From Lineus longissimus (taxonomy: Eukaryota; Nemertea; Pilidiophora; Heteronemertea; Lineidae), in assembly GCF_910592395.1 (NCBI RefSeq), contig NC_088325.1, forward strand, positions 13,082,109 through 13,146,108: 64,000 bases of DNA, given 5' to 3'. The notes beneath the pieces are model-generated. The model did no database searches. It was not told the DNA's origin and saw only the letters and a list, made by a program, of their open reading frames with translations. This document shows positions 49,828 to 64,000 of this stretch, in pieces; the first letter of the stretch is position 1, and the number at the start of each line of letters is the position of its first letter. A program made the translations under genes and the position numbers.

Positions 49828-52678
49828 TATAAGGCCGATGATTAAAGGGAGACTATATAGGCATTGACTAACGATGCCGCTTGGGCGAGATATGTTAGCT
49901 CTTGAGAACGTCAGATGTCACCACTTGTAGCAAACCTCGTGCAAATCTCAGCAAACCTGGTACGCAGGACCTGTCATGAAACAATGCTCCCATGAACAGA
50001 ATAAAACATCGTCGGCGTCCGAGACGTTACGTCACCAGCGCGTGTAGCCTATCAAGGACAATGCACAGCGATGCATGCAGCAACAGTTTGTAGACCTGTA
50101 GACCGCCATACTCAAATATCCAGAGTCAGTCGTTTGCGCCTTCCCTTGGTCTTTAGTGCCGAGTGTTGCACTGAAGTTCAGGATGGTAGACCGTGTAGAC
50201 TCGACGCTATTCTGGTCACAGTTGTGTCGATTTTGGGGTAACGTGCACCCGCCATGTTGAATCGCTGAATTAGTTGATTGATTTAATGTAGTTGCAGTCG
50301 GATGCCGCCCGAACTTCGACACCATAGGCCCCGTGACAACCACGCGCGACCTGAGGTCGAGACTCCACCGGATCGTCTGTCCCCCGCACAGCCCAGTCTA
50401 ATTCCTCCAGCATGATTGCTACTTTATAATGACAGCAATATTCATATTTGCTGCGTTAAACCAATACAACAAACAAAAGCGAATCGATGCCATAACTTCC
50501 TGGCGCAATTTGAAAATTTGCCACTATTTAGACTCTATTTACTCAGTGAGTGAATTGGCTACATTTACCTCGTGGCTTCTAGGAAAATTAAGAAGATTTA
50601 AGAGTTAATTTGAAAATTGTTGGACAATTTGCATGGCTGGGATTCTTGTTGTAAAATATACGCTTGATGGGTAAATAACATATCGAATTATACGTAGTTA
50701 GAACTTCATAATCTCGCCTGGGTTTTGACATAATCTATTAGTTTGAGACGTGACTGGTCGGACGTTGGACCTTAATTATACTTTTCAACCACATGGGGCG
50801 CCAGGAATCGCGGGATGAGCAGGATGACCACACCAGTCATGTGTACGGGAGGAGGAAGTTCCGGATGAAACTTCTCAGTCATTTGCTACCACTCCGGGCT
50901 GCGTTTTTCCCTTATACCTCGCAGAAGAATCCAGGCCTGGCCCAATACGGTCTATTGTCTTTTAACAAAGCCCGCTCATATGTATGCCTAAAATCCCATT
51001 GTTCTACTGTCATATCAAAGGGTAATCAAGGCACACCTTGATAACATCGACACCCACGAGACAGCATTAAAGGGGGTAGATTGGCCTCAAACGGTTGCAA
51101 GGGCAAGTAGACGTCTCGCCACTTTATCAGCTCATCCGCGGTGTAACTTATAAAACATCTCCCTTTTACTGTCCTACGTTCAAGTTTAAGTACCTGCTCA
51201 AATCTTACAGCATCCTCGGGCCAAAAGGTCTTCTAAAGAAAATATTCCAGTCCGGTTTTTCATCTCCCATTGAAATCAAAACTGCCGAAGGCATTCCCTG
51301 CTATCAAATTTCACTTTTAACATATGAATAAAGTCAGTTTGCCTATAATAAAGGGACTATTAACCGATCCCCCTGTTTCATGGATAAAAAATCCAACTTC
51401 CCTGAGGTGTTCAGAGCAAGTCAACAAAAGTCACTGGTCCAGACACCTTACCCTCCCATTCGACAAAAAAAACCCAGGGAGCGATAACCTGACCGGTTCC
51501 TTTTCAGCTCCTGATACGTTACCCGAAACTATGATTTAATCGAACCTCATTGTTATTGTTGAGATATTCACCAATCTTTAGTCTGTTTGCCAAGACAGGT
51601 CCATCCTCTGACCCCAGTCATTGTCATTGGTGTAAGAGTCCACGGGGCTTTCCGTTCCCGCCAATTTAGTGATTTTGGTTGATTAAACTCGTGCTGCTGA
51701 AGCCTTTTTGCCCGTCATAAGTTTTGAGGGGAAGGGCAACTGCATGATGAGACGATCTGAATCGATAGAGGTCAATGATAAACTTATGTGAAACACTGAT
51801 ATCAAACGCTCTGAATATGCACAGGATACATTTTCTCGCCACCAGGTGGTACGTTTGGTCTTTGACGGGAAATACGAAATACGAAATACGAAATACCGGA
51901 ATAATCCATGGTGGCGCCTCTGGCGTGCATACTTCAAACTCGCTGTTGATCAAATTAGTTTCTAACTGTCCCACCAGGGTTAGAAGAGAGAAAACTACAC
52001 TTGTTGCCTATCTCTAAAAGAAAATACCGGCCCTTTGATTTGATGAGTCATTCTTTGATGTGCCGCTTCTTCCTTTGATCGTAACTATTGTTTTTTAAAG
52101 AGCAATCGGGACATATTATTAAATACGTATCAACAGTACTGGCCCATATTTGTGATTACAATAACTGTGTCAACGTACATTATACTTGCTCAGGAGACAT
52201 GTACTTTGGTCGCAGTTAAAAAGCAGAATACGGAATGGACTGTTTGCCTTGTTTTTAAATATATAGGTTTGGATGAATGCACAGCTGCGTAAGTGGCTCT
52301 TCACCATATATTTTGCCACCTGGCGACGTATCTTTGAATAAGAGAGGATGATGCTCAATCAGAAGAAAGTAATAGGGGCCTATTGTTCAGAAAGTGACTA
52401 CATATCGATATTATAACCGCGGAAAGACGTGGTTGGTGAATGTTTGAATGCAATAACCAAACGAGAAAGACCATCGTGTATGGTCATGGAAGGCTACGCT
52501 AAAGGTGGTTTTTCTGTCAAAGACGTTCGCACCCTTCAACAGCGCGGCTTTAATCATACTAGTCTTTGATGCAACTGAACAACATTATAAGTACTTGTAC
52601 GTTTATTTGATCAAAGGTTCCCCATGTGTCGGGCTGTGATGACCACAAAGCCTCTTCATTTATAATCCAAGTCGGAAA
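49828..52678. other. Non-coding stretch, nothing recognised
   Basis: A plus-strand frame at 50793-51041 has GC-rich third codon positions at its start but no known motif. (GAAATAC)4 lies at about 51869-51897. Confidence 0.5.
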
Positions 52679-52684
52679 ACTTAC

Positions 52685-52999
52685 CAACAAGGCCTACAAA
52701 CACTGTGATGATCTCGAGAGAGGATAAGTATGCCTCCAGGCCCTTGAGGGGTTAGCTGTTCCTGGAAATGACGGGTCGGGCCTTGGACTGCGGTATCTTA
52801 GCGGAACCTTTGAAGCTACCGCTGAAAAGTTGACCACCAAACAGTCAGGAAGGTGTCCAAAGCCATTGATGGCGTATGTCGGAACAACCGCAGGCGAACT
52901 GGGCATGCATATGCCAGGCCCATCCAGACCACAGGCCAAAAAACTGAACCAGTGTTTGATGAGCAACGAGAGTGGGCTACCCTTTAAAGGAAACCCGTA
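52685..52999. other. GC-rich stretch with open frames on both strands, possible exon
   Basis: A plus-strand frame without ATG is open for about 87 codons to TAA (52999), and a minus-strand frame is open at 52966-52694. The minus strand has a perfect donor GTAAGT (52684-52679) at one edge. No family recognised and the coding strand cannot be decided. Confidence 0.2.
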
Positions 53000-55900
53000 A
53001 CAAGTACGAAATCAGGGCACAAGTCAACCAGTAGGTCACCATTCTAGTCCATTGGGATGCAACTTTAAGATGTGGGCCAAGTATTGCGATTGTCATTAAA
53101 GAACTTAAACCGAATCACACAAAAAAATCATCTCGGTGCCTAATTCTAAGAAACATTCCTCAACCCTTGGAGTATCAACAAAGCTTCCATTCAGATATAC
53201 TCTTCAAGACCTTGATACTTTTCCGAGAATCTTCATTCTCCAGTTAGCACTTCGAGCTCGGTTTCGCGTCCGACCGGCTCCAAGTTCTGAGTTACAAAAT
53301 GTTCACAAAGTCTCATCATGGATACGCACAACAACGGACGATCGGCAAGACTTGCGTCTGAGCGCGGTTGTATTTGAAATGACCAACTGCCTCTACGACG
53401 ATATTTGGCGAAAGTATTGATAATCTATATCGAAAGTTTAAAAATCCGCCAATTTTCATTGCTTTTGGGTCGATGACGTCATAAGGGTCCTATATTACCA
53501 CCAAGATGGCCGCCACAGCGTATCAGGGAGCTCGGTGTGCTTGATCTTTGATCCCAATTCTCTGTCGGCCAATTCAAAGCCATATGTTTTGTCTAATTAA
53601 CTCAACAATCGAAATAATGTCACTGTTTTGGTGAAATTACATGCAGGTGCATAGTGTTATATTGTAACAGAGTGCAATCAAGTGAGGTATTGCGACTTTT
53701 AGCATAATATATAAGCCTTTTCAAGAGTTTAACAAGTTCGCGACAAAGGTCCCATCCAGGGGAGTGATACTCCTATTCATTTATTGCCAAACTAACTGTA
53801 GATTATATTGCTTTATATGTTCACCACACGGACTGTTATCTCAATACCCAACTGCTTCTAAAAACCTTCTTTAAAGTTCAATTAGGGCCACATTATTATA
53901 TCACTGAACTGTCTAACACTCCAAATCATTCGACCAACAGGTCCATTTTACCCCCAACAGGGGTGACTTCTTGATAATTCGATCTTTTATTTTGGCGCAG
54001 AGTTGTGGGCGGTTCGTCACAACATTTGACAAATCGCCTCAACCCCCTGGAGATGGTCAAAAAGGACATAATTAGAGGGAAAAAGCGGCCCAAGCCGCAC
54101 GCACTGAGACACCTTAAGGTGGCGGTCAAGGGAAAGTGCCAATATCACGGTTCTCAGGGAGATCGCGAGCTTCTTCATGGAAATTCTCCGAGTCGATTTC
54201 GCGCCATGATTTTTAACATAACCAATGTGTCCCAAGTGCCATCTTGGTACAATTATTTGATTATTTTGTTACCCCTGAGGGCATAAAGCACACGAAATAG
54301 ATGTCCTAAGGGACGTTTTCTGACACCTAAGCCAGACAGATAAGCTGATGCCTTAATGACACCTTAATGAAAGACAGTCACCAATATTACAAACAGTCAC
54401 AGTAAGTTTTCTAAAGACAGGTCCATCCCAGATATTCAAGAAGTATTCTTATGTTTCACATTTGAGTGAAGAGGATCAAAGATGTCAGAAAGATGTCTAG
54501 CAAAGGTTCAGGAGTCGATATTAGGCCCCTCTAATGACATGATTTTGTCAGTGATAGATAATTATTGAAAGTGAAGTCCGGCTGTCCAAAGTGTCATGTT
54601 CCATCATTTCATCATTGTTATTGAAAGGTTTTAGTATGTTAATCCATATAATCGTGGAATTTACTGCAATTTGTAAGATTAATGAATCCTTTTTCGGGTA
54701 GGTGAGAAATTATACTGCCTTTTTATCTTATTAAAGGATCACTTTCCCGTATTTTCAGGGTTTGATCAGTGCTATTGGCTTTGTATGAAGCGACTTGCCC
54801 TTTAATTGCTAATGATGACCATACATAGGCCAAACAAGATAAGAAGGCCCTATTATGCCCTAAACGATGGGTTCAACTAGTGCAGACAACGGTCAAACAC
54901 CTCAAGTTTTCAACAACTTGAACTCACTGTGATAAAACAGTACTCCAATGACAATAATCTTGTGAAGTCCCAAGCAATTTTCACAGCGGTGTTGCCAAAA
55001 ACAAATGAGGCAATGATAATCAACCACTTCGCAAAAGGGTCCTTGCTTTTTGGCGGCCGATATCTAAACCAATTACAGCTCATTGAAGCCCTATGAAGCC
55101 TATTTAACCAACAAACCTAAGCAATGTTTTTGAAAGTTAATTCATTTTGCTCTCAGTGACCTGGTAAAGACATTTGCTGGGACAAATCCAAAACTAATAT
55201 TCAGGCGGGATCATCCAGACCAGTCTTGTTTAATTTTCTTGTAGACCTTCTTGGAAAGCCTGTTTTTTTCTCAGTTTAGGCCCAAAACTGTTCCTTTGTA
55301 AAGCTGAACACCAAAATCAGCATGACTTATGGCCTTAAATTTCGACTGGAAAAATGGGTTCAAATTCGGGATGGTTAACTCAGTTCCACCTATCTTGATA
55401 GAATCATTCTACATCCATGCTCCAGTATGATTTTGAGATACTCATGATGCTAAGAAACCGATGAGATCTTGCACCTGGAACAATATCAATGATATCTTGT
55501 ACGGTGTTCGCCTTTTCTCAAAGAGACCCCTTTCTGGGCCAAGTTTGGCCAAAATGACTCATCCGCCAGTTCGTGTGACCTGTCTCCCGTCGCGTCAATA
55601 CATCAAATCGTGAGTTTCTTTAAAAAGTCTGGACACCTGTGCCTTTTAAACCTTTCAGCTGATTTGCTTTGCACTAACCTAGAATAAACCCCGATTCCAC
55701 CTGGTTAGACCCCTTAAAATCCGCGTTGAGGCATAAGGGATAAAAATGTTGCCTTTCATGCCAAGAAGAACACCAACTCAATACATGTACAGTGTACAGT
55801 GTTTGTACAGTAAATGTTCAATAAGCTTGGTCCATGGTAGAGTGGTATCGCATAAAGAACCATGGTCAACTAGATTTGATCTCAAGCAGGTGCTCAATCA

Positions 55901-58900
55901 AAAGTCATTAAAAAAAATTGGGGTAAAATTTCCAATGTTGGGTTTTTATTTAAACCATTATGGCTCAGTTCCATTTCTAGGAAATTTTGGGTTGTGTTTT
56001 GTTAACTAGGCCCTTTCCTTGCCACGATTAGCAGTAGGGGAGGGAAAGAAGCCCCTTTCGTTTGTTTAAAATCTCAAGCACCTGTTGTCATTAAAGGTTA
56101 GCTCAGTGTTGATAAACCGAATTAGATGGCAACAAGTTGGAAAGAACAACTATCAATAAGAAGTTTTTAGGTGTCATTTCTAGATTTTAATACTCAATTT
56201 CAAACACTTGAAATTGTTCTGGAGTTTTTTCGTTCCTGGTGACACACTCGAATATCCTTAATTGCTGCGTTAGTCGCGTTCATCCAATTTCAAATTGAAT
56301 AGAAAGAGGGGAGGGCGCATGTATGGAGAAGGGGAAATAGTTATATGGGTACAAGACGATGGATGCAAAGTCAACATGAATGGAAAGAGCCTAATTGCAT
56401 AGTAGCATTGGGATTTCAAGCCAACGTTACTGGCAGCTAGTGCTTACGCTGATTGGGCAACAAGGCCCTGGTTGAGAGCAGTGCCCATTGGCATACCTAG
56501 CGGGGGAGGGGGCGGGGGGGGCAGATGGGGCCAATGCCCCAAGCCCCAGAAGTCACCCCCAAAAAGCAAAAAGTGTGCCCAAAAAGTGTGTTTTTGACCA
56601 TGACGTTGCTCCAAAAGTTTCAAAAAGTGTCATTTTTGCCCCTTTCCCCCCCCCCCGACCAAAAAGTTCGCTACATGTAAGTCCCAAGTGCTATCACTGT
56701 CTCTTATTCATGGTATTTTGTGCTGCATGGTGCCATGGTCCACAGGTTCGTCTCATGGCCTTGATTTAACAATTACCCAAATTATCACCTAGCCGCAGGG
56801 GCTACTCTCTACCAACCATTTGTCACCCATGAGAGGGATTATCCCTGTGAAGTGGCCGGTGCCTTGGGTGATGTTATCTGGGTCAGGTGCGGGGGAGTGG
56901 CTGCGAATCGTTTGAAGAGATTATCTTTTCTCGGCCGTTTTGTCAACACAACACTGCTACTGTATTCATCGAAGATTTGTCCAAGTCTCTTTGATACCAT
57001 CATCTCTAGTTCAAATTGACCCAGATTATTTTATTCTCAGCATCATAGGTTCACACAAAACATTGATATTGGCGCAAATTGGCGCAATATGAGTGCTAAT
57101 AAGTGCTGAAGTGCGATGCAAAAACGGGCTTTCATTCGCCACGTCTGTTGCTAAATGGACTCGAATTTACCCTAAGTGGACTCGGTTAAAATATCGATTA
57201 TCACCAATTTCTACGAAGCATGATCGGCTTGTACAAAGCCAGGGTCTTCCTCGGAGTTTCTGCCGAGTCCATCTCAAAGCTTATTGAAAATAACTAGAGC
57301 ACTAGCTCTACTTATCGTTATAACAGTATGAAGTGTCATTTTTGTCACCGAATGGTCGGAATTCGGCACTCGAGGCGAGAGGCGCTGATTTCAAAACAAT
57401 TTGTGCACTAAATCAACAACATACTAACAATATCGCACCAAAAACCTGAACTCTTCATCCAAGTGATGGCTGCAGTACAGTACATGTAGTTGAAGTGTCA
57501 TGGCGGCGCCTTTTTGGTCAAAGGTAAACTGCGGCCGAGCCTGGTGACGCTCGGTGCACAAGTACCTCAAGTGTCAATTTGTCAACAAACGAGTCGCTTC
57601 TTCGGTCAGTAAAGTTTCTTGCACCCTAAGAAGAATAATGATAACAATGCAGTGTCTTTAGGTGGTGCATGCTGCGTTAGGTTCAGCAGGGAATCGCATT
57701 TACACCCACCCAGGGGCGGAAACTTTTTCTCAACAACCATTCCAACGTCGGCCCCTTTGAGCATAAGTTCAAAACGAATGCTCTACAAAGTTATCAAAAC
57801 TTTGGCGAAGTTGAATAGACCACCCCAAATGCTTTGTTTAGAAACTTGGCGGCGCCTTTCTGGTTCTTGTTGCAAATTCTAAATACCCTTCGCGGTACGT
57901 CTGATCTTTCAGTTACAACAAAGGACAAATAATTAGATTTCAGCTGGCATATGAACACCAGCACGAATCTCAAACTGCCGATTTTATATACCTCGTACGT
58001 TCTTTTCGCAATTATTTTCAGACAGTGGTGCACAAAGGTATCCCGTTGTCCTGGGCAGGTGCCATCCAAGAATACAAAGATATCACCAAAACACAACTTT
58101 TCGGTATTTGCTGAATTTCAAAATTGGTTGTCTTTAAAAATTGTTGATGGTACGTTTATATTTTGCGAGGCAATTGTTGCTTTTTTGCTTCAGCCTGAGT
58201 TTATATTTGCACCATCTCACCTCAGCCTTTGCCCGTATTACCAAAGTGGTCATACTATTACGATTTTTTTCGTTGTGCCGCCAAGGAAGAAAGTTTAAAA
58301 TTGGCATAACAGTGTTCTTGAAAGTTGTGTGGGCAGTGAGAGGTACTTAATAACATCCTACAAAACAAAGTCATCCGCAGGTAAAATCATAACGAAAAGA
58401 AAGTGAAACTGGACTAACAAAATATAGTCATTCAGTCCATCAGCACTGCCTTTCGAGCACTTAAAGGTATCAATGCCTCGAATCAGTAATTCCAGCATCT
58501 GCGTAGTGCCAAATCTCGCCACTAGAGGTCAGACAGGCGAGAGAAAGAGCGACGGTGCTGCCATCGGTTTAGCTGGACTGTTACATAGGGTCTACGATCA
58601 CAGATACATTCCTTGGTTCTTCGATACAGGAAAGAAATTATCATGACCTATGACAACATTGTTGATTGGTACTCTGCCTTTAAGTTACAAGGGGATTGTT
58701 TACCAGTTCCATGTTGCCGTTGCGGCTCTTTATATATCTCAATATCTCCATCGAAACTACTCTGCTCAAGGTTAGATCCACTTGTGTGCGCCTTAAGCAA
58801 ATTTTCGATATTTTGAAATGGATTAATTTAGTGTAGAAAATCTTTGATAGTCCTTGTGGAAGGTATTTATAGAACCACTTGGGATCCTGGCCTTATTTTG

Positions 58901-59650
58901 AGATGTTTTCGCTTTTTTGGAGTATCATTGATTCATGGTATTAGTGTGTGGGCGGCACGTGATCGCCCAATCAGGATGCATTTTTAGCAACTCTGTTTTT
59001 TTTCTTCTTTGGGTAGTCCAAGGGAACTATTCTTGTGAATTTTCACACGGTCAAGATAAGTTACGTCACGTTTACTTCTAATGTACTGTATCATGTATTG
59101 GCACGTATCCATTGATCAAGCTCGCTGTGCATAAAATTATCATTCAGCTCTTGATTTCAAAGGTTTGCAAGTTTCTCAACTTAGAATCTTCGCAAAAGTT
59201 ATCTACAGTTTCGACCGTGGTTGCTGTTTGCCAGTATGATAAACACATTCGAACCAGTGGTCAGTGAGAGTCCATAATGATATGCCTCCAGCTTGCATTG
59301 TCCCAAATGTTAATAGGATTAGTGTCTTTGGGAAGAAGTTGTCGTGTGCCGGGTAATACGAAATCTCGGTAGGATGACATTCTTTGAGGATGAGCGGACA
59401 TTTTGCATGTACGTCCGACACGTGGGTAATCATAATACTACGCGAGTACAATACAGTATTGTATGTTGTTTTGGTTGCACTCGTGCTAATTAATGTGTTA
59501 ATTAATTGTCTCGCCGTGTTCTAACTGGAATGTTGTGACGGAAGCATCTTCTTTTAATGAGGTCATTGGGACACGCAATTCATGGAACAGTTATAAATGT
59601 ATCATAGTACTTCCCGAAGTGAGTATTCTTATTCGCAACGTTCGATCCGA
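53000..59650. other. Non-coding stretch, nothing firm
   Basis: No gene, RNA gene or matched inverted ends. A G/C-homopolymer-rich block at about 56500-56680 (runs of G at one side, C at the other, CCCCCGACCAAAAAG) resembles dispersed repeat sequence; similar phrasing occurs near 36390-36430. Confidence 0.5.
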
Positions 59651-59706
59651 TCCGATTCTCGTCTCCGCCACCAGGGGGCCAAAATCCAAAACAGAAAACA
59701 CGATAT
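59651..59706 (-). repeat. Isolated fragment of the 302-bp core repeat
   Basis: The reverse complement reads TTTTGGCCCCCTGGTGGCG with flanking ATATCGTG and AATCGGATCGG, matching the centre of the core unit in arrays A and B. It is diverged and single, so it is an old copy of the same family. Confidence 0.6.
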
Positions 59707-61403
59707 GACTCCTGACACTTTTAAGGAAACGTAAAACAATCGTCATGACTTTTTTACAAATTTTTTAAATTCTTCACATTCTTGATAACGACGAATACGT
59801 TAGTTTGATTTGACAAGTATTTTAGGTAATTATCCATCCAGGGGTGTCTATCCGTCCGTCGTGATTGGAACATCATATTTACGGTTCATCAAGTAATCTT
59901 ACAACTTCGATGACATGCCCAACGGGTTCGATTTTGACAACATAAAATAATGCTGAAGGTGGTTTCACCCCAAAAATCATTTCAGTGTTGCATAATGCAC
60001 AGAAAAATATCCAACTAAAGGTGACATCAATTTGATCCCTCGCGACACGCATGTCAAAAGTATGTTAAGTATTTCTAAGGAATGCGTCAGCAATTTGAAC
60101 GCATGTTTCACTCAATGTTATCATGGGTTGACAACACTTGCTCTCATGGCCTCAGACAATGAAATCACACTTTAAGTACACACAAACAGTACTTATACTC
60201 GCTTATATTCACCGAGACTTGTCAATTACTAAAGCCTTGACAAGATAAATTCAAGGTATTTTAGTCATTTTAAGATAGGTTCAAGGTATGTTAACTATGT
60301 CATCGGTATTTGCCTTTTAAGACTATCTATATGATACTACATGTACTTAATATTACACCTATTTATTTACGGTTGTTTGGTCCCAGGGCCCCCAAATAAA
60401 TATTGATTAATACAAGGAATGCACCCGGGAAATACATAAGTTAGTCATCAAGTTATTTTGGGTGAATGACAGTATTTGTTATGACGAGGTACCCAGTATC
60501 GTGTAAGAGGAGCTCCAATCGAATGATTTCTGTGCCAGAGAGAATAGGCTTTGCGATGACCGTGTGTGCTCGTGCTATTTGGTGTAACAGAAATACGAGT
60601 CCTCATATAGAAAGTTGAATTTCTGACCCGAGATTTCTGACAAGATCTCACGACCCAGAAACTTTGAAATAAATCTGTCGGCCCTTTTTCACCCACGCAT
60701 ATCCAAAGTCGCATTATGTTCCGCGCTTAAGTTGTGATTATGACACGAAATAGCTAACACAAATAAAGACAGTTGTCAGGCATTTAGCCTTTAAGGCTGG
60801 TATGCTTGAAAGGTATTTCAAAAATGATTTCAGCGAATCCAGGGCCCTGGTATGAGGCGAAATATGTTCCCGTGAGGGTACAAAAATATTTCCCATCGAA
60901 GGGCCTATAATATTTCAAGGTTAAGTGTCAAGAATGTCACATCGTTTGGGCTCAAACGGTGGGAGGTTTAAAATCCCGCGGATCCCTTTTTCGGTAAAAT
61001 TCAGTGAGAGAAATATGTTTATAATCGCAGTTAATTTGAGTGCAGTGCTGGCTTTTTGAATTCCAGACAGGTTTTAGACCCTTAAGAGAGCTTATAAAGT
61101 CTGCGGTTCCTTTTTATCTAAATTGACTTTAAATTCCCAATCATTAAATACATGTTAATGCGGTGTAAACATGATGCATTTGACACGAAGAAATTATGCC
61201 TGCAATCATGTTATACAGGGTGAATCAGAAATCTACCTAGGTATACTCGGCCATGAAGCAGGGTTAGATCCCACTGTGTATTTTAGGACTTGCAACTAAA
61301 AGGAAATGTTGAAAGCTGAACTTTACAGACGGAAGATCATCAAAGCGTGTGAGTCTGCCATATAGAAACGATCTAAAGGCCTGATGGGACGATGCTGCAA
61401 ATA

Positions 61404-61469
<66 letters not shown>

Positions 61470-61494
61470 AACAACAACAACAACAACAACAACA
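61404..61494. repeat. Compound (GAC)n(AAC)n microsatellite
   Basis: About 22 GAC units pass into about nine AAC units. No core repeat or GACACAGCGC flank is present, so it is not the tail of a core element. Confidence 0.95.
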
Positions 61495-62437
61495 GTAGTC
61501 ATAAGACTATCAGTAGGCATTTCGCTTCCTAAGTGAAGACTTCCCGCAAAAATAATGAAATCTACAATAGTTATTTTTGATTCAACCTGTAGTTTAATTT
61601 TATATCTTGCTTCATCATAAGTAGAGCAGGCAGCTTACACTTAAAGTGTCGAATAATGATGTTTACTTCAGATTAAACGATTTAAGTTTTAGTTAAAACA
61701 TTTTGAAGGACTTGAAGATAATTCGCGAGAAAAGGAACCGCTCACTCCCTGGTGAGTCGAAAATGTCCCAAGAATTCAAATCCTTCGGATAGGCTGGCTT
61801 TTAGACGATTAATGAAAGTATCCCAGTATGTGATCATAGGTTGCCAAAACGGAACCCCAAGGACCAGAAAATCAGGTCAGGCATAGGGCTACATTTAATG
61901 AAATCACCCAACAAACCATCGAAAAAGACGTACACTGTACCGACATCAAAAGATGAGGTATCATTGATGAACACCATATATCAGTGTTCCAGAGATGAGG
62001 ATGCTCATAGAGCTAGAGAGAAGGGGAAGGTGTGTTTTTACGGAACACTAGTGTTTGCACAACCAGCGTTTACTTCGAAGCATACCACGGCAGGGGGATA
62101 TTCAAGAATGGAGTAGGCCTAACATTTGCAACATTTTCAAAACTTTTCAAAAAAGCTCTATCTCCGCCAGAGACTAACAACGTACATGTACTTCATTCTT
62201 GGCGAACCCAGTGCCCTGAAAAACCACTCGTGATTTGCCGAGAAATACAAAACACAATTTGATTCCAGGAAAAATACTGTTTGGTCTGGCGGTTCATGTT
62301 TCCAAATGACAGCTCGTTTTGTGTTTTGAAACACTTGATGGCCATTGATGGACCTGTTAACTAGGCTGTTGGTAACATATCAAGTGAGCAAAACAATCCA
62401 ACGTCTTGGAGTGCAGAAATAACAGTGTACTCTCGAC
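61495..62437. other. Non-coding stretch, nothing recognised
   Basis: Short frames only; the 91-codon plus-strand frame at 61841-62116 has no recognisable motif. Confidence 0.5.
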
Positions 62438-62600
62438 CTGTAGGAGGCAGCGTCCCGGATGTGGTCAGCTTCCAGCCGCAGGCAGCCCATATATGGATGT
62501 CACCCTGGCGAACCCCTGTCTCATGGTCAATGGGATTCTCAAAACATCCTGGAGCTTCGCAATACTTGCAGTCAGTGCTACTCCCGATCCCGTGGGTGAA
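62438..62600 (-). other. Possible exon, cysteine-containing frame of unknown identity
   Basis: The minus-strand frame contains a CX2CX4C stretch and a later WAACGWK and has a coding-like codon choice. A CAG/GTCGAG donor-like site lies at 62438-62433, and a pyrimidine run lies upstream. No family recognised; exon limits uncertain. Confidence 0.2.
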
Positions 62601-62654
62601 ATAAAAAAAAAAGAAAGGAGGGAGGTTACTCATTTACATAATACATGGCCATAA

Positions 62655-64000
62655 ATTTCGGAACCTGGCAGCGCCACTATCGAGTTGAGTAAGCTTATCA
62701 GACAACTGATCTCCTTGATTTGCTTCGATCAAAAGCAAATGAACTAATATTTGATATGACCTCTATCGAATCAAAGCGGACGTCTATATGATGAAGCTTA
62801 AAAGTGTCGACGTACGGTTATAGTTCGGTTGGACAAATAATTCAAATGAAAAGCAGGCATAAAACAGAGGTTAAAACTCAGCCAAGTTTTAATGACTGGG
62901 AATACAAACGATCAAAGTATAATGTAACACGTCGGTTTGGTTCTGAAATTTTCTCTGCGGTTGGGTAATTAACAATATCGGTACATTAGATATCATCAAT
63001 TACGATTACTGATGGATCTTATCGGAACTTAACGTCAGCTGATAGGAGCCTATCCTTGTTGGTCAAGTCATGCAAGATGATGGAAGTTGGTAGAAGTAAG
63101 TACATGTACTATTATATACATCAGGCACTACTGGGATTTCGACGTACGGAGTACTAAAGTGGAGAGCTATATCCGCGGCACTGATATCTGCGTTGGGGCC
63201 TTACGAGTAGATGTCCCAGTCATTTTACCAACTAATCGGGCAGAATGATGAATTGCTTAGGCTTAGAAAGGTATACTTGGAGTATCTGATCAATCACGTT
63301 ACCGTTTACCGTCAATTTATCACACTAAATACGTTTTGTACTCCTGACAACTACTCAAATCGTCCGCCGCTTTCTATGTTCCATTGACCTGTCATCATCT
63401 AATAGCGCCAAGGGGCGGAGGGTCGAGCCCCCGCACTACCCCCCGGGCAGAATGACATTTACAGAAAACACTGCTAACGAGCTCCGTCCTCACGCTAACG
63501 TATTTATGATATTGAAAATGATGAATAGGCACTTGTCAAAAACTACTAAATGATTGCAATGTTACGCCCGGCTTTGATCCTATTATAGACATGCGAAGTC
63601 CGTTTGTGAAATTCCTCTAATTGTGATAATCTTATCTTCATGATCTCCATCATATTTTATAGCTTTTATATCGTTGGTGTCATTATTCCATTGTACCTTT
63701 AAATAAAGACTACACACATAGTACATAGATCATTAAAGGCAAAATACTAACATTTGTTTTAAACATCGTTTTTTCATGTTATGTTTTATGAAGAGAATGC
63801 TCTATTGAATGGTGAAATGTGAGAGGAATCCCTCAATCAGTGCCAAAATGACAATCACCAAATCAGGGATGATGGTAATAACGTCGATTACATTTGAGTT
63901 GTGACTCTTTGAAAATTACAAATTCAAACTCAATTACAAATTCAAACTCAATTTTTCAAAACGTATACTAGTGCCCTTTAAGACATATCTTTCCTTCCAT
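62655..64000. other. Non-coding stretch with an 18-bp tandem pair
   Basis: ATTACAAATTCAAACTCA occurs twice in tandem at about 63915-63950. Nothing else recognised. Confidence 0.5.

Noticed and set aside
50793-51041. 82-codon ORF with GC-rich third positions
   Set aside because: No motif and no splice or promoter signals; composition alone is not enough.
52685-52751. Minus-strand hydrophobic end of an exon resembling a GPCR first transmembrane segment next to a GTAAGT donor
   Set aside because: A stop codon lies just upstream, no ATG fits, and no further transmembrane segments appear downstream on that strand.

Overview
The window reads as nuclear DNA of an animal, most likely a marine invertebrate. 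It holds one intron-split transporter gene with canonical GT-AG junctions, one exon of a small secreted cysteine-rich protein, a Tc1/mariner transposon, and many short non-autonomous DNA transposons. There are also a tRNA-derived SINE, satellite arrays and trinucleotide microsatellites. No bacterial operons, rRNA operon or CRISPR are present. The tandem-core-repeat plus (ACG)n element at 31.4-35.2 kb resembles the pearl/Helentron-like elements known from marine invertebrates. I cannot name the species from sequence alone.

Layout. 0-7.6 kb: a possible terminal exon on the minus strand (38-444), otherwise non-coding with one MITE (5274-5444). 7.6-10.3 kb: a 155-bp antisense 28S rRNA fragment, a broken Polinton/Maverick-type protein-primed DNA polymerase B remnant (8416-9061) between 35-bp inverted repeats and older direct repeats, and a 433-bp MITE. 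12.9-23.6 kb: three copies of one ~360-bp MITE and two foldback elements, one with a clear target-site duplication. 25.2-25.4 kb: the main exon of a secreted peptide with ten cysteines. 27.8-31.0 kb: a satellite built on a 97-98 bp monomer. 31.1-36.4 kb: a layered repeat nest in which a ~540-bp tandem duplication was invaded by a ~3.8-kb composite of 302-bp core repeats, a TTAA-target MITE and a SINE. 36.5-41.05 kb (minus): a complete 8-exon SLC22 transporter gene of 510 codons, with non-autonomous elements in three of its seven introns. 48.16-49.83 kb: a complete Tc1-type transposon whose 340-codon transposase is interrupted by one TAG. 49.8-64 kb: mostly unassigned non-coding DNA, with a fragment of the 302-bp core, a GAC/AAC microsatellite and weak exon candidates.

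The only gene I am sure encodes a host protein is the SLC22 transporter. The cysteine-rich exon is probably a second host gene. Everything else well supported is mobile or repetitive, and several insertions can be ordered in time because empty and filled sites both lie inside the window.
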